DNA from: a virus
Direction: 5' to 3' (one strand)
Length of the DNA: 30,012 nt
IMG/VR virus record: IMGVR_UViG_3300013285_000052
Location: 1-30,012 of that record
The notes below the pieces were generated by a model. That model was not told the DNA's origin. It was given only the letters and a program-made list of their open reading frames with translations, and made no database searches. Shown piece after piece: positions 1 to 7,145 of the stretch (positions within the stretch are counted from its first letter, which is position 1; each line of letters opens with the position of its first letter). The translations under genes and the position numbers were made by a program.

Positions 1-857
1 ACAGAGTTGGCTCTGCGATTACGAATGAAGTAAGAAAGATCATCCGAAGTGAACTCTCCGTCTGCGTTTATATCATCCGAGTTTGCCTGAAACTCTGATC
101 GAGGAAAACCGTAGAGGATCTGCTGGTAGGCCGCTTGCGGAGCCATTGGGCGCATACCGCGATCATCTAAGAGTGGCTTGATAGTAGATCCATCGAGGAT
201 TTGGAAACCGTATAGATCTCCCCCTACTGTCTTTTGCGGCCATACTGCCCACGCATCAAGTACGAGGATCTCTTCGAGCGCCATCATCATCCAGTCGATG
301 AAAGTTAATCCGTTAGCGCGGTCGGGATTTTCCCAAAATGTACGAAGGCGATAGATCTCATCGGAGAACTTAGTGCGAGCCTGAGACATGGCGCGAGTGT
401 GATCTCCACCAATCTCAGAGATAATCTTTTCGCTTGCATCCTCAGCGATAACAATATCCCAGTCGAGTCCGGAGATTTTAGCCTTGAGAACTTCTACGCA
501 ACGGCGAACGATGTCGATTTGTTCAGCGGCACCGCGTAGAGTTTTAAACGGAACGAGTTTTTGCTCTGTTCCAATATTAATGTTTTGCGCAACCTGATAT
601 TCGTAGCGGCGTGGATCAGCGCGCCCATCATCACGAAGCGGGTTAATCGCACCCGGCAGGATTGGTGAACCCGGACCGAACGGTACGCCAGCCATACGAG
701 GATCACGAGTTAATGGAGTCTGAGCGCCATAAGTACTGCGCTGATTTGCATCTCTCATCTCTTGTTCAGTCATTACAACCGAACCTGCTGGAAGATTACT
801 TGGAGCCTTTTCGATTTGATTTGCTACTGCTTTGGCTAGACGGTCGATTAGACCCAT
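1..857 (-). CDS. Portal protein (N-terminal part, runs off the left edge)
   Basis: The first 285 codons of a phage portal, the dodecameric ring at the head vertex through which DNA enters and leaves. I translated it from the ATG at 857, which is preceded by GGGAGA at good spacing. After a polar N-terminus the chain has a conserved portal-like core: CVEVLKAKISGLDWDI, then TFIDWMMMALEEILVLDAW, then FQILDGSTIKPLLDDRG, and near the edge a YGFPRSEF / FTSDDLSYFIRNRR stretch typical of siphovirus portals. It follows the terminase and methyltransferase genes in the same direction, the usual terminase-to-portal order. The C-terminal clip, wing and crown lie outside the window. The family call is from recognised motifs, not a search. 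Confidence 0.85.
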   Translation of the reverse strand, partial: MGLIDRLAKAVANQIEKAPSNLPAGSVVMTEQEMRDANQRSTYGAQTPLTRDPRMAGVPFGPGSPILPGAINPLRDDGRADPRRYEYQVAQNINIGTEQKLVPFKTLRGAAEQIDIVRRCVEVLKAKISGLDWDIVIAEDASEKIISEIGGDHTRAMSQARTKFSDEIYRLRTFWENPDRANGLTFIDWMMMALEEILVLDAWAVWPQKTVGGDLYGFQILDGSTIKPLLDDRGMRPMAPQAAYQQILYGFPRSEFQANSDDINADGEFTSDDLSYFIRNRRANS

Positions 858-879
858 GTTGTCTCCCTAGTTATGCCCC

Positions 880-916
880 TTGTAAATCAGGCTACGCAAT
901 GATAGCGGATTTACAA
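880..916. promoter_or_regulatory. Perfect 9-bp inverted repeat upstream of the portal gene
   Basis: Arms TTGTAAATC (880-888) and GATTTACAA (908-916) are separated by 19 bases in the 72-base gap between the methyltransferase stop and the portal start. There is no T-run typical of a terminator on either strand. It could be an operator or an mRNA hairpin just ahead of the portal ribosome-binding site. Its arms resemble, but are not the same as, the dyads near 8760, 9644 and 14117. Confidence 0.45.
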
Positions 917-929
917 CGCGAGCATAATT

Positions 930-2000
930 TTAATTTTTAAGCAAATATTCATTTTGATTATTTTTTATGTATTTAATCCGCGCCCTAGCAATCTCAACAT
1001 ATTCAGCCGATTGCTCAATGCCAATGAATTTGAATCCTTCATAGGCACACGCCTTGCCAGTTGAACCTGAACCCATAAATGGATCAAGGACTGTGCCATT
1101 CGGCGGTGTCACTAGGCGCACAAGGTATTGCATCAGCGATGTTGGCTTGACTGTTGGGTGGTGGTTTTTCGTTTCATCAAGCCCCTCATTCCTGTCACGC
1201 TTGCTTGCCTTTGCGCAATAGAAGAATCGGGCTGCGGAGCCTGAGTCGCCAAATCCAAGTTGCTCTGTGTCTGCCTCTTTTGGGTTCCAATCAATGTTTG
1301 CAGTTGCTTTGCTTGAGCGTCTATAAGTTTTTGGTGACTTCGTATCAGGAAACAGCGCCACCACCTCATCACTGCCATCGTGAATGAAGTTGGCGGGGAA
1401 GCGGCCACCTGAATTGTCAGGTCGCGCTAATTCTTTCCGCCCACCATCTTCAACATCGGGCATATTGCCCACATTGTTTACTGTAACTTTTCCTTGAGGG
1501 GTTGCACTTGCTTTATCAGATTCAGATTGAAATTCAACCCGCGACCCATCAATGTTCAACCCGCCCACGCCATAAGTGAGGACATTGTTAGCAACAGTGC
1601 CAACGACAGGCTTGCGAGCCAACACCATCGGTTCGTGGGCAGGTTTGAGTGCAGTGCCCCAGCCGTTCCAACCTTCAATTTTTTTGCTTATGTTGTGCGA
1701 CTTGGGAAACCCCGACCCATACACCCACATGATCTGATCGCGGATTTGAAAACCCGCATCCTCAATCGCAACTGCCATGCGGTGATAAGTGCGAGAGCCT
1801 GAGAAGGCGATGAGGTGTCCACCTGGCTTCAACACTCGCAACGCCTGTTGCCAGACTTCAACATTGAATGCGATGCCAGTTGCATCCCATGACTTACCCA
1901 TGAATCCAAGTTCGTATGGCGGGTCAGTGACAATGGAATCCACCGAGTCATCTAGCATCGCCTTCATTGCTTCGATGCAGTCTGCGTTGATTAGTTTCAT
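930..2000 (-). CDS. Beta-class DNA methyltransferase (probably N6-adenine)
   Basis: A 356-residue amino methyltransferase that should transfer methyl from S-adenosylmethionine to a base in DNA. Catalytic motif IV, DPPY, is at residues 26-29. The HHPTVKP block is at 280-286, followed by the SAM-binding DPFMGSGSTG at 306-315. Motif IV before motif I defines the beta class; DPPY favours N6-adenine over N4-cytosine. Residues about 140-270 form the variable target-recognition region. The start overlaps the TerL stop as ATGA. A solitary methyltransferase with no matching restriction enzyme in the window suggests protection of phage DNA from host restriction, or marking of DNA for packaging. The recognition site cannot be read from sequence. 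Confidence 0.93.
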   Translation of the reverse strand: MKLINADCIEAMKAMLDDSVDSIVTDPPYELGFMGKSWDATGIAFNVEVWQQALRVLKPGGHLIAFSGSRTYHRMAVAIEDAGFQIRDQIMWVYGSGFPKSHNISKKIEGWNGWGTALKPAHEPMVLARKPVVGTVANNVLTYGVGGLNIDGSRVEFQSESDKASATPQGKVTVNNVGNMPDVEDGGRKELARPDNSGGRFPANFIHDGSDEVVALFPDTKSPKTYRRSSKATANIDWNPKEADTEQLGFGDSGSAARFFYCAKASKRDRNEGLDETKNHHPTVKPTSLMQYLVRLVTPPNGTVLDPFMGSGSTGKACAYEGFKFIGIEQSAEYVEIARARIKYIKNNQNEYLLKN

Positions 2001-3367
2001 TTTGCCCCCGTCTGTGCGTTACATCTTGGGCATACTCTAGTGCCTTTCACTAGCGGAAGGCGACATGACGGGCAGAAATCAGCCATCGCCGCTAATGACC
2101 TCAATGCGTTAGATCCATTCATTAAATCACTTACTGCCCATACCATCGCATCCATACGATCGGGAGATTTATCGGAGTCCGGTTCCCATGTAACGAGTTG
2201 ATCTTCCAATAACGAGAAATTAGATCCCACCATGTGAAGGCGCAACTGCTCTGATAATGCAGATATAGGTTCGGCTCGAACTCTCTTACCTCTAGTCGCA
2301 GTCACTTTACGATACGGAATACTTGGATCGACTTGCCTTAATAGCGCTTCGATCATATCTCCACCGTTATTTGCTTCACCGATCACTCGATCGCATTTAT
2401 GTTTTTTATACATCTCAACGGCTTTACGAGCCCAGTTCTCAGGCGTTCCCCTCATGGTGGCATCTTCGAGAATATAGTAATGACCATCGGGAGTTGCCCC
2501 AGCGACCACGATTCCAGTTTCGTCTGAACTTTCCCCACTCGTTACGGCAGGGTCAATAGCGACCACGACTCTAAAGTAAGGCGGCTGATCTTCCGGCTTA
2601 ATACGAGCATCTTCGAGCACTTTACGAGTCCAGAGAGCCGAGTCTGACTCGTTAAGGATTTCGCCATATAACTCTTGACGACCCATTCTTGTGCCAGCAT
2701 ATCGAGCCTGTAACTCAATTAAGGCTTGCGGTGCAAGGTTGTCGGCGTTATCAAAGGTTGAACCCTTAGCGACCTTTACCGTTCCATCAGTTCTGTTGGC
2801 AAGATTACGAATTAACGCAACAGGGCGAGGCGTAGTCGTAACGATAGTTCGAGGATGATCTCCCAGTCTTAGCCCGAATTGCAGTTGATCCCATGTGTCC
2901 GTATATCTCCATGCGGCTAACTCATCGCACCACGCTCCATGATGTTGCGGACCACGAAGGCGATCAGGTTCATCGGCAGAAAAGAGTTTGATCCTAGATC
3001 CATTGGTGAGGACTATTTGCCCCTGAGAGCGGTTGTAATCATCTATCGACCCGTAGGAGTTAAGGATATTTACGATGCCTGACTCACCCTCAGCGCAGAC
3101 ATCTCTCACATCTCCGAAAGTTGGAGCCACAATAGCCCATCGAGTATTCGGGCGAGTTGTTGATTCCCACGCCAGCCATTCAGCGGCAGTTCGAGTCTTT
3201 CCAGCACCACGACCAGCGAGGTAAAGATAGATCGACCAGCCTTCATCGTTATTCGGTAACTGCTCCGGTCGCGCTAGATCCGTCTCCCACGCCACTCTCC
3301 GATCTTCGAATCTCTCGGATAGTTTCGACAATCTCCTTTGTTCTCTGTCGTAAAAGGTTTCCGTCAT
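1997..3367 (-). CDS. terL: Terminase large subunit (TerL), ATPase plus nuclease
   Basis: The DNA-packaging motor and headful/cos nuclease, 456 residues. Walker A, GRGAGKT, is at 52-58; Walker B with catalytic acid, WCDE, at 146-149; the coupling motif TTTPRP at 177-182. The RuvC-like nuclease has acids at D272 (VAIDPAVTSG), E331 (IGEANNGGD) and D404/D407 (SPDRMDAMVW). The last 25 residues carry a CxxC...CxxC zinc ribbon (C432, C435, C446, C449), not a constant feature of TerL. The annotated ATG lies 119 bases inside the terS gene; TTG at codon 13 and GTG at codon 25 are alternative starts that still leave the ATPase intact. Confidence 0.95.
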   Translation of the reverse strand: MTETFYDREQRRLSKLSERFEDRRVAWETDLARPEQLPNNDEGWSIYLYLAGRGAGKTRTAAEWLAWESTTRPNTRWAIVAPTFGDVRDVCAEGESGIVNILNSYGSIDDYNRSQGQIVLTNGSRIKLFSADEPDRLRGPQHHGAWCDELAAWRYTDTWDQLQFGLRLGDHPRTIVTTTPRPVALIRNLANRTDGTVKVAKGSTFDNADNLAPQALIELQARYAGTRMGRQELYGEILNESDSALWTRKVLEDARIKPEDQPPYFRVVVAIDPAVTSGESSDETGIVVAGATPDGHYYILEDATMRGTPENWARKAVEMYKKHKCDRVIGEANNGGDMIEALLRQVDPSIPYRKVTATRGKRVRAEPISALSEQLRLHMVGSNFSLLEDQLVTWEPDSDKSPDRMDAMVWAVSDLMNGSNALRSLAAMADFCPSCRLPLVKGTRVCPRCNAQTGAK

Positions 3368-3728
3368 AATTCGTTACCTCAACTTCCGTCTTGACCGGCA
3401 TATTTAATCCGAAGAGTTTTGCATCTTGATCGAGAATCTTTAGCATCATGTCGATTGCTTTTAGATCCCCCTGTAATACCCGATCCCATATCGCAACGAG
3501 AGCAGTCTCTAATCTAGCCCTATGAAGTTCTCTACCCTCAGCGGCTAAGCCTTCATCCCGAGTTCGTTCTATCGCTCTCTTAAACGCGGCATGAGCACCT
3601 GACGGATGCGAATAGCCCATCTTTTCAGCGATCTGATCAAAGGTTAATCCGCCCTTGCGATATTTTAGGACTTGTCGCTCTTTCTCAATTAGAGCAGAAT
3701 CCAGTTTGATTACATTATTTTCGCTCAT
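3249..3728 (-). CDS. terS: Terminase small subunit (TerS)
   Basis: A 159-residue DNA-recognition subunit that selects phage DNA and regulates TerL. The N-terminus (about 15-60) is a helix-turn-helix with FDQIAEKMGYSHPSGAHAAFKRA, read here as FDQIAEKMGY then SHPSGAHAAFKRA. A helical oligomerisation segment follows (about 65-110), then a GLNMPVKTEVEV turn and a charged tail. Length and position immediately before TerL fit the family. No clear Shine-Dalgarno precedes the ATG; instead two small palindromes, GTAATGGTTAC and TTACAATGTAA, overlap in the 31-base gap upstream. The 3' end overlaps terL by 119 bases. Confidence 0.82.
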   Translation of the reverse strand: MSENNVIKLDSALIEKERQVLKYRKGGLTFDQIAEKMGYSHPSGAHAAFKRAIERTRDEGLAAEGRELHRARLETALVAIWDRVLQGDLKAIDMMLKILDQDAKLFGLNMPVKTEVEVTNYDGNLLRQRTKEIVETIREIRRSESGVGDGSSATGAVTE

Positions 3729-3759
3729 AATTACATTGTAACCATTACGGTACGACTAT

Positions 3760-4605
3760 TCACTTTTGTAATTTACCTGTAATGATCTTTGGTACGGTGT
3801 GATCCCACTTAATCGAATGATGCAATCTACGGTTCGTGTTTCCCATGCTTTTAACAGTAACCGAAGATGGATGAAACATTACGCTGTAAAAGGATTTTGT
3901 ATAAGTACCGAGTCCGAGATAAATATCAGTCATGCCCCCACTAGATTTTTGTGTTTGATTCTGTGTTAGTTGCAACCCAGTTACGGTGAGGAATAATTCC
4001 CCCCTGCTTCCATCTAGCACATAAGCGTTTACATCTTCGTTAATTCTGCCAACGAACTTAATCGGCCTGCTCGTCCTAATAAAAAAACTGTTCATCGCTT
4101 TACGCAGAATCCCTTTGCTGATAGATCCTTCTACCCCGCCTATGTGATCCCCGCCTTGACTAAAGGCAACAGTCAGCGCATTTGTATCCTCTAGGAGTTT
4201 AAGCATGGCATCAACTACCCCATCGAAGTTACGAATAGCGGTTGATTTAATTACATCGTTATGAATAAACCGATAGCAAAACGAGGTGTAATCATCATCC
4301 AGTTGGAGCATGTAATCTAACCCCATCTCTTTAGCGATTCTTTGAGATGCGTTTCGAGCATATACGATCGATCTTCTATCGTCTTGCGTATCAGCGGTAT
4401 CGAAAAGTTCTGATTCGGCTTTTTTATCGAACTTGATTACCCACTCTTCACCGAACTCGGCTTTATATTTATCTCCGAACTTATCTTCATTGTCGATAAT
4501 TATGTAAACCTTGCCTGTGTATCCGGATTTACGCAGAGTCCTCAGAGTAATCACATTGTCCGGTCTGCCATGAGTCAGGATAAATGCGGCGAAGTCATCC
4601 CTCAC
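3760..4605 (-). CDS. TAGT-like glycosyltransferase (GT-A fold), candidate DNA-modifying enzyme
   Basis: A 281-residue protein resembling the TET/JBP-associated glycosyltransferase family found in phages with hypermodified bases. The opening FAAFILTHGRPDN (5-17) and KVYIIIDNEDKFGDKY (32-47) are the family's nucleotide-sugar Rossmann-like start. YARNAS (82-87) and the acidic QLDDDYTSF (101-109) provide the DxD-type metal/sugar-nucleotide site. The start is GTG, preceded by AAGG at 9 bases, and overlaps the ParB gene by 11 bases, so the two are probably translated together. Family knowledge suggests glycosylation of a hydroxylated DNA base, but no TET/JBP, hydroxymethylase or thymidylate-synthase homologue is visible here, so the substrate is unknown. 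A surface-glycan role cannot be excluded. Confidence 0.72.
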   Translation of the reverse strand: MRDDFAAFILTHGRPDNVITLRTLRKSGYTGKVYIIIDNEDKFGDKYKAEFGEEWVIKFDKKAESELFDTADTQDDRRSIVYARNASQRIAKEMGLDYMLQLDDDYTSFCYRFIHNDVIKSTAIRNFDGVVDAMLKLLEDTNALTVAFSQGGDHIGGVEGSISKGILRKAMNSFFIRTSRPIKFVGRINEDVNAYVLDGSRGELFLTVTGLQLTQNQTQKSSGGMTDIYLGLGTYTKSFYSVMFHPSSVTVKSMGNTNRRLHHSIKWDHTVPKIITGKLQK

Positions 4606-5365
4606 TACGATCGACCTTTTCGAGTCGGTTTAGTTCATCCATAAAATCAACATACCCATAATGAATCGCATCGTTGATATCTATAATAACGAGAGCGGAT
4701 TTCTCCATAAGTTTTTGCATCTCAGGCGTAGCATGAGGATAATACTCAGCGGCTTTTTTGTAATTAAAAACTATATGCCTTGCCGCCGCCCCCATTAAAT
4801 AACTTTTCTCCTCATCGGGAATGTCTGCCAATAAAATCTCTTGGCTTAACTCGATAAACTTCTCATTGTCTGTTAATTCTATGAGCGCAGGCTTTTCCCC
4901 TACGATCTCGTACTGCGGGATATTTACTACTGCGGTGTACGCATTTTCTTCATCTCCGAAAATCTGCTCACCTTTTTGCATTTCTTTTACATCTTCGCTG
5001 GTAAATCCTAATTCGCCTACATCCCACCCATTCTCATCGAGATTAACGAGTTGAGATACGAGTACGCCACTATCCCATTCCGCCAATTCAGCCGAGCGAT
5101 TATCAGCGAGCGCATAAGCCTTAGCGGTATCAGCATCCCAGTCGGCAGGGCAGACACTTATTTGAATCTCAGTCCAGCCCAATGACTTAGCGGCTTCGAG
5201 CGTTCCGTTGCCAGCGATCACTACATTGTTATGAACTACTATCGGTTTGCGTTGCCCGAACTTACTTAGGCTCGCCTTGATAGCATCAAGATTACGGCTT
5301 GAGTGTCTCCGCGCGTTCTGCGAGTCGAGACTCAGACTCTCGATTGCTACTGTTTCCAATTCCAT
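4595..5365 (-). CDS. ParB/Srx-like nuclease-domain protein with conserved phage C-terminal module
   Basis: A 256-residue protein. Residues 1-100 are a ParB N-terminal-like domain: VAIESLSLDSQNARRH, then PIVVHNNVVIAGNGTLEAA (GNGT at 52-55) and ALADNRSAELAEW (85-97). This fold binds nucleotides and in phages is often catalytic rather than a partition factor. The C-terminal half, from VNIPQYEIVGEKP to AAARHIVFNYKKAAEYYPHA and MEKSALVIIDINDAIHYGYV, is a module I recall from other phage ParB-like proteins without a known function. No parA or parS-like array is present, which argues against segregation. Coupling with the glycosyltransferase and closeness to terminase suggest a DNA-modification or packaging role. 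Confidence 0.85.
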   Translation of the reverse strand: MELETVAIESLSLDSQNARRHSSRNLDAIKASLSKFGQRKPIVVHNNVVIAGNGTLEAAKSLGWTEIQISVCPADWDADTAKAYALADNRSAELAEWDSGVLVSQLVNLDENGWDVGELGFTSEDVKEMQKGEQIFGDEENAYTAVVNIPQYEIVGEKPALIELTDNEKFIELSQEILLADIPDEEKSYLMGAAARHIVFNYKKAAEYYPHATPEMQKLMEKSALVIIDINDAIHYGYVDFMDELNRLEKVDRSEG

Positions 5366-5543
5366 TACTGATTGCCTCTAATCTAGCGTCTAATAATGAA
5401 TCTAACTCACCCATGAGGAACGCCTTACGCTGATGGGTGATTCTGTTTCCATAACGATCTTTGAGCATTACGGCAAGGTGAGCGATCGCTTCGTCAATAT
5501 CTGCGAGCGTGATTACTTCCCTGTCGATGATCATGGGGATCAT
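5292..5543 (-). CDS. Small protein of unknown function
   Basis: An 83-residue acidic protein beginning MIPMIIDREVITLADIDEA, predicted mostly helical, with a QRKAFLMGELDSLLDARL helix. I do not recognise the family. The start overlaps the upstream HTH gene's stop (ATGA), and the end overlaps parB by 74 bases in another frame. The overlap is long, but both ends are supported: the upstream coupling here and a good AGAGG site before the parB ATG. Confidence 0.7.
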   Translation of the reverse strand: MIPMIIDREVITLADIDEAIAHLAVMLKDRYGNRITHQRKAFLMGELDSLLDARLEAISNGIGNSSNRESESRLAERAETLKP

Positions 5544-5728
5544 TTTACTGCTTTACGAGCCTCTCGTTTTTCTTTGTAGGCTTTTACATCATCCGCAAGA
5601 TAGAAAACGGCTTTACCCTCTTTTTTTACCCATTTAATTGTTTTGCGAAATTGCAACTGACGAAGATTGTTTATCGTAATCTGTAGGTGATTTACGACCT
5701 GTTGCGAAGTCCAGAGTTCATCTACCAT
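5540..5728 (-). CDS. MerR/excisionase-like helix-turn-helix protein
   Basis: A 62-residue DNA-binding protein: LWTSQQVVNHLQITINNLRQ forms a helix-turn-helix, KTIKWVKKEGKAVFYLADDV a small beta wing, followed by a basic tail KAYKEKREARKAVK. This layout matches excisionase/MerR-type HTH proteins. It overlaps the ssb 3' end by 7 bases and the next gene by 4, so it is within one operon. With no integrase visible it is more likely a regulator than an excisionase. Confidence 0.72.
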   Translation of the reverse strand: MVDELWTSQQVVNHLQITINNLRQLQFRKTIKWVKKEGKAVFYLADDVKAYKEKREARKAVK

Positions 5729-6093
5729 GACGGCACATCCTCAGCCTGTATGAATGACGATGCGTTTGTAGTTACCTTACGAGGCTTTATGTAAAAATCA
5801 GTTCCGGAGATTTCTAACGAAGTCTTTGTCTCTCCATCTTTTGTTTTGTAAGTAGATTGCGCTAACTTACCCACTACTGCAATACGATCGCCCTTTTTTA
5901 GATTCTCAATTACCGCATCTGACTTACTATTCCAAAACGCAACTCGAAACCATATTGTTTCGCCATCTTCGTACTGCCCATTAACTTTTTTGCGAGGCGT
6001 ATGTGCCAGCGAAAACGATGCTAATACTTCATCCTTGAGCATCTTAATTTCAGGATCTGAGCCTAAATTGCCTTCGATAATGATTTGATTCAT
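5722..6093 (-). CDS. ssb: Single-stranded DNA-binding protein
   Basis: A 123-residue OB-fold SSB that coats single-stranded DNA in replication and recombination. MNQIIIEGNLGSDPEIK starts strand 1; WFRVAFWNSKSDAVIENLKKGD (68 onward in part) and VGKLAQSTYKTKDGETKTS carry the typical aromatic and basic DNA-binding positions. It is shorter than bacterial SSB (about 160-180) because the flexible linker is nearly absent. The C-terminal tip is AEDVPSW, an acidic tail ending in Trp instead of the usual Phe, which may alter docking to host repair proteins. It lies with HNH and HTH genes in the replication operon. Confidence 0.93.
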   Translation of the reverse strand: MNQIIIEGNLGSDPEIKMLKDEVLASFSLAHTPRKKVNGQYEDGETIWFRVAFWNSKSDAVIENLKKGDRIAVVGKLAQSTYKTKDGETKTSLEISGTDFYIKPRKVTTNASSFIQAEDVPSW

Positions 6094-6124
6094 TTATATG
6101 CCTTTCATGATTGGATTGCTTACA

Positions 6125-6445
6125 TTACACCTTCTGCACACTTCCGTCACTTTTCAGGATCACCCATTCACCATCGGGTTGCAGGAACGGCTCCGTCTCA
6201 GGATCACACCAACTGCTCACCATCCACCCTTTATCGGTAGCCATTGAAGGGTTTGCATGAATCGAGTCAGTTCCGAGGTTATGGCAACTATGATGAACAC
6301 GAATCAAGTTAGCGACTGAATCCTTACCGCCCCTAGATTTTAACTTTCTATGATGCAACGCCATAGATTCGAGAGCAGGATTTCCGCAAGTTTCGCAGTA
6401 ATATCCGGCTCTCGTTTCTACGATCGCAACGATCTTCTGATCCAA
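6125..6445 (-). CDS. HNH endonuclease
   Basis: A 106-residue HNH nuclease. A zinc pair YCETC (C17, C20) precedes LHHRKLKSRGG (catalytic His at 31/32), then ANLIRVHHSCH with Asn46 and the H/C set at 51-55, the complete beta-beta-alpha metal finger. It starts at TTG directly after the stop of the transglycosylase gene. Phage HNH enzymes can act in cos cleavage or packaging, or as homing enzymes; here it lies outside the terminase operon proper, so a replication or host-DNA role is equally possible. Confidence 0.85.
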   Translation of the reverse strand: MDQKIVAIVETRAGYYCETCGNPALESMALHHRKLKSRGGKDSVANLIRVHHSCHNLGTDSIHANPSMATDKGWMVSSWCDPETEPFLQPDGEWVILKSDGSVQKV

Positions 6446-6838
6446 TTAGTACCAGCCGAATCTCTTTTCGTGTTTCCACGCGGCGCAAGGTGAGCCGTAT
6501 CTGCGCTTAATATAGTGCAGTCCGTAGTCAATTTGCTTGATCGGGCTTTTAGGCTTGTACTCCATTTTGTAATTTCCCCATGTAGTCGGCAAGAATTGAG
6601 CGATGCCGAACGCACCCGAAGATTTATTTAAGGCTTTAGCGTTCCAATGACTTTCCTGTGTCCACAGTTTATCGAGACACGCGAATTGACCCCCACTCGG
6701 CACTTTTATATGAGCATAAAGTTTTGGGTGCATTATGAACGAAAGGCTTTCACGCGGAGCATTTGCCGCTTCGGCGCTTACCATATGAAAAGATCCCACC
6801 AAAAAGGCTACTGCAAGGATCTTCCTCCACGCCTTTAT
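6446..6838 (-). CDS. Secreted lytic transglycosylase (SLT-like), unusual start codon
   Basis: A peptidoglycan-cleaving enzyme. The core LWTQESHWNAKALNKSSGAFG, split here as LWTQESHWNAK / ALNKSSGAFGIAQFLPTTW, contains the catalytic Glu of the QESHW motif; IDYGLHYIKRRYGSPCAAWKH closes the fold. The frame upstream of the first accepted start (TTG at 6802) is open for 12 more codons and completes a textbook signal peptide: basic KAWRK, hydrophobic ILAVAFLVGSF, and VSA/ANA cleavage options. No ATG, GTG or TTG starts it. An ATA at 6838 sits 7 bases after an AAGG site and overlaps the upstream TAA, so I place the start there; TTG at 6802 is the conservative alternative. It lies far from the lysis cassette, among early genes. 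Confidence 0.8.
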   Translation of the reverse strand: MKAWRKILAVAFLVGSFHMVSAEAANAPRESLSFIMHPKLYAHIKVPSGGQFACLDKLWTQESHWNAKALNKSSGAFGIAQFLPTTWGNYKMEYKPKSPIKQIDYGLHYIKRRYGSPCAAWKHEKRFGWY

Positions 6839-6933
6839 CCGAAAACCTTACTCCGTTTCGTACAGACTTCGCAGGTGTTTCCCTCATAAATCCATTCACC
6901 ACATTTGTGGCGCATAACTTTTGTATCATCCAT
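6835..6933 (-). CDS. 32-residue zinc-ribbon microprotein
   Basis: Translated by hand: MDDTKVMRHKCGEWIYEGNT then CEVCTKRSKVFG. The ATG at 6933 follows AAGGA at 10 bases. Cys11 and the CEVC pair (21, 24), with His9, could bind one zinc. The stop TAA overlaps the proposed ATA start of the transglycosylase. Function unknown. Confidence 0.6.
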   Translation of the reverse strand: MDDTKVMRHKCGEWIYEGNTCEVCTKRSKVFG

Positions 6934-6980
6934 TTTCGTACATCCTTTCGGGAGATAGCGGACTGATCTAGTTTAGCCTC

Positions 6981-7145
6981 TTATTTACTGCCGCCCCATC
7001 CATCGCCCCTGAATGAAACGCCGAAAGAGTTAAAAATCCTTTCCATCTTTCCGCAACATTTAGGCAATTCAGGCGTATCGTAAATCGAGGCGCCTACCTC
7101 ATAGATCCTAAAACACCCTTCGCACTTGTATTCATAAACCGGCAT
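6981..7145 (-). CDS. FmdB-type zinc-ribbon protein
   Basis: A 54-residue protein translated by hand: it opens MPVYEYKCEGC, has a second pair in LPKCCGKMERIF, and ends GVSFRGDGWGG. The order (MPxYEYxC, CxxC, second Cys pair, GxxFxGxGW) is that of the FmdB putative regulatory family. Its ATG overlaps the upstream stop as TAATG. In bacteria FmdB-like proteins are poorly understood; a regulatory or nucleic-acid-binding role is inferred only from the zinc ribbon. Confidence 0.75.
   Translation of the reverse strand: MPVYEYKCEGCFRIYEVGASIYDTPELPKCCGKMERIFNSFGVSFRGDGWGGSK

Noticed and set aside
1133-1802. Several ORFs of 77-102 codons on both strands within the methyltransferase gene
   Set aside because: They lie inside a gene with all catalytic motifs intact and have no starts or neighbours supporting them.
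4595-5365. ParB as plasmid-style partition protein
   Set aside because: No ParA ATPase and no centromere-like repeat array; the C-terminal module differs from partition ParB.
5540-5728. Excisionase, implying a temperate phage
   Set aside because: No integrase, attachment site or repressor is visible, and HTH proteins of this kind are often general regulators; the missing part of the genome is too uncertain to argue lysogeny.
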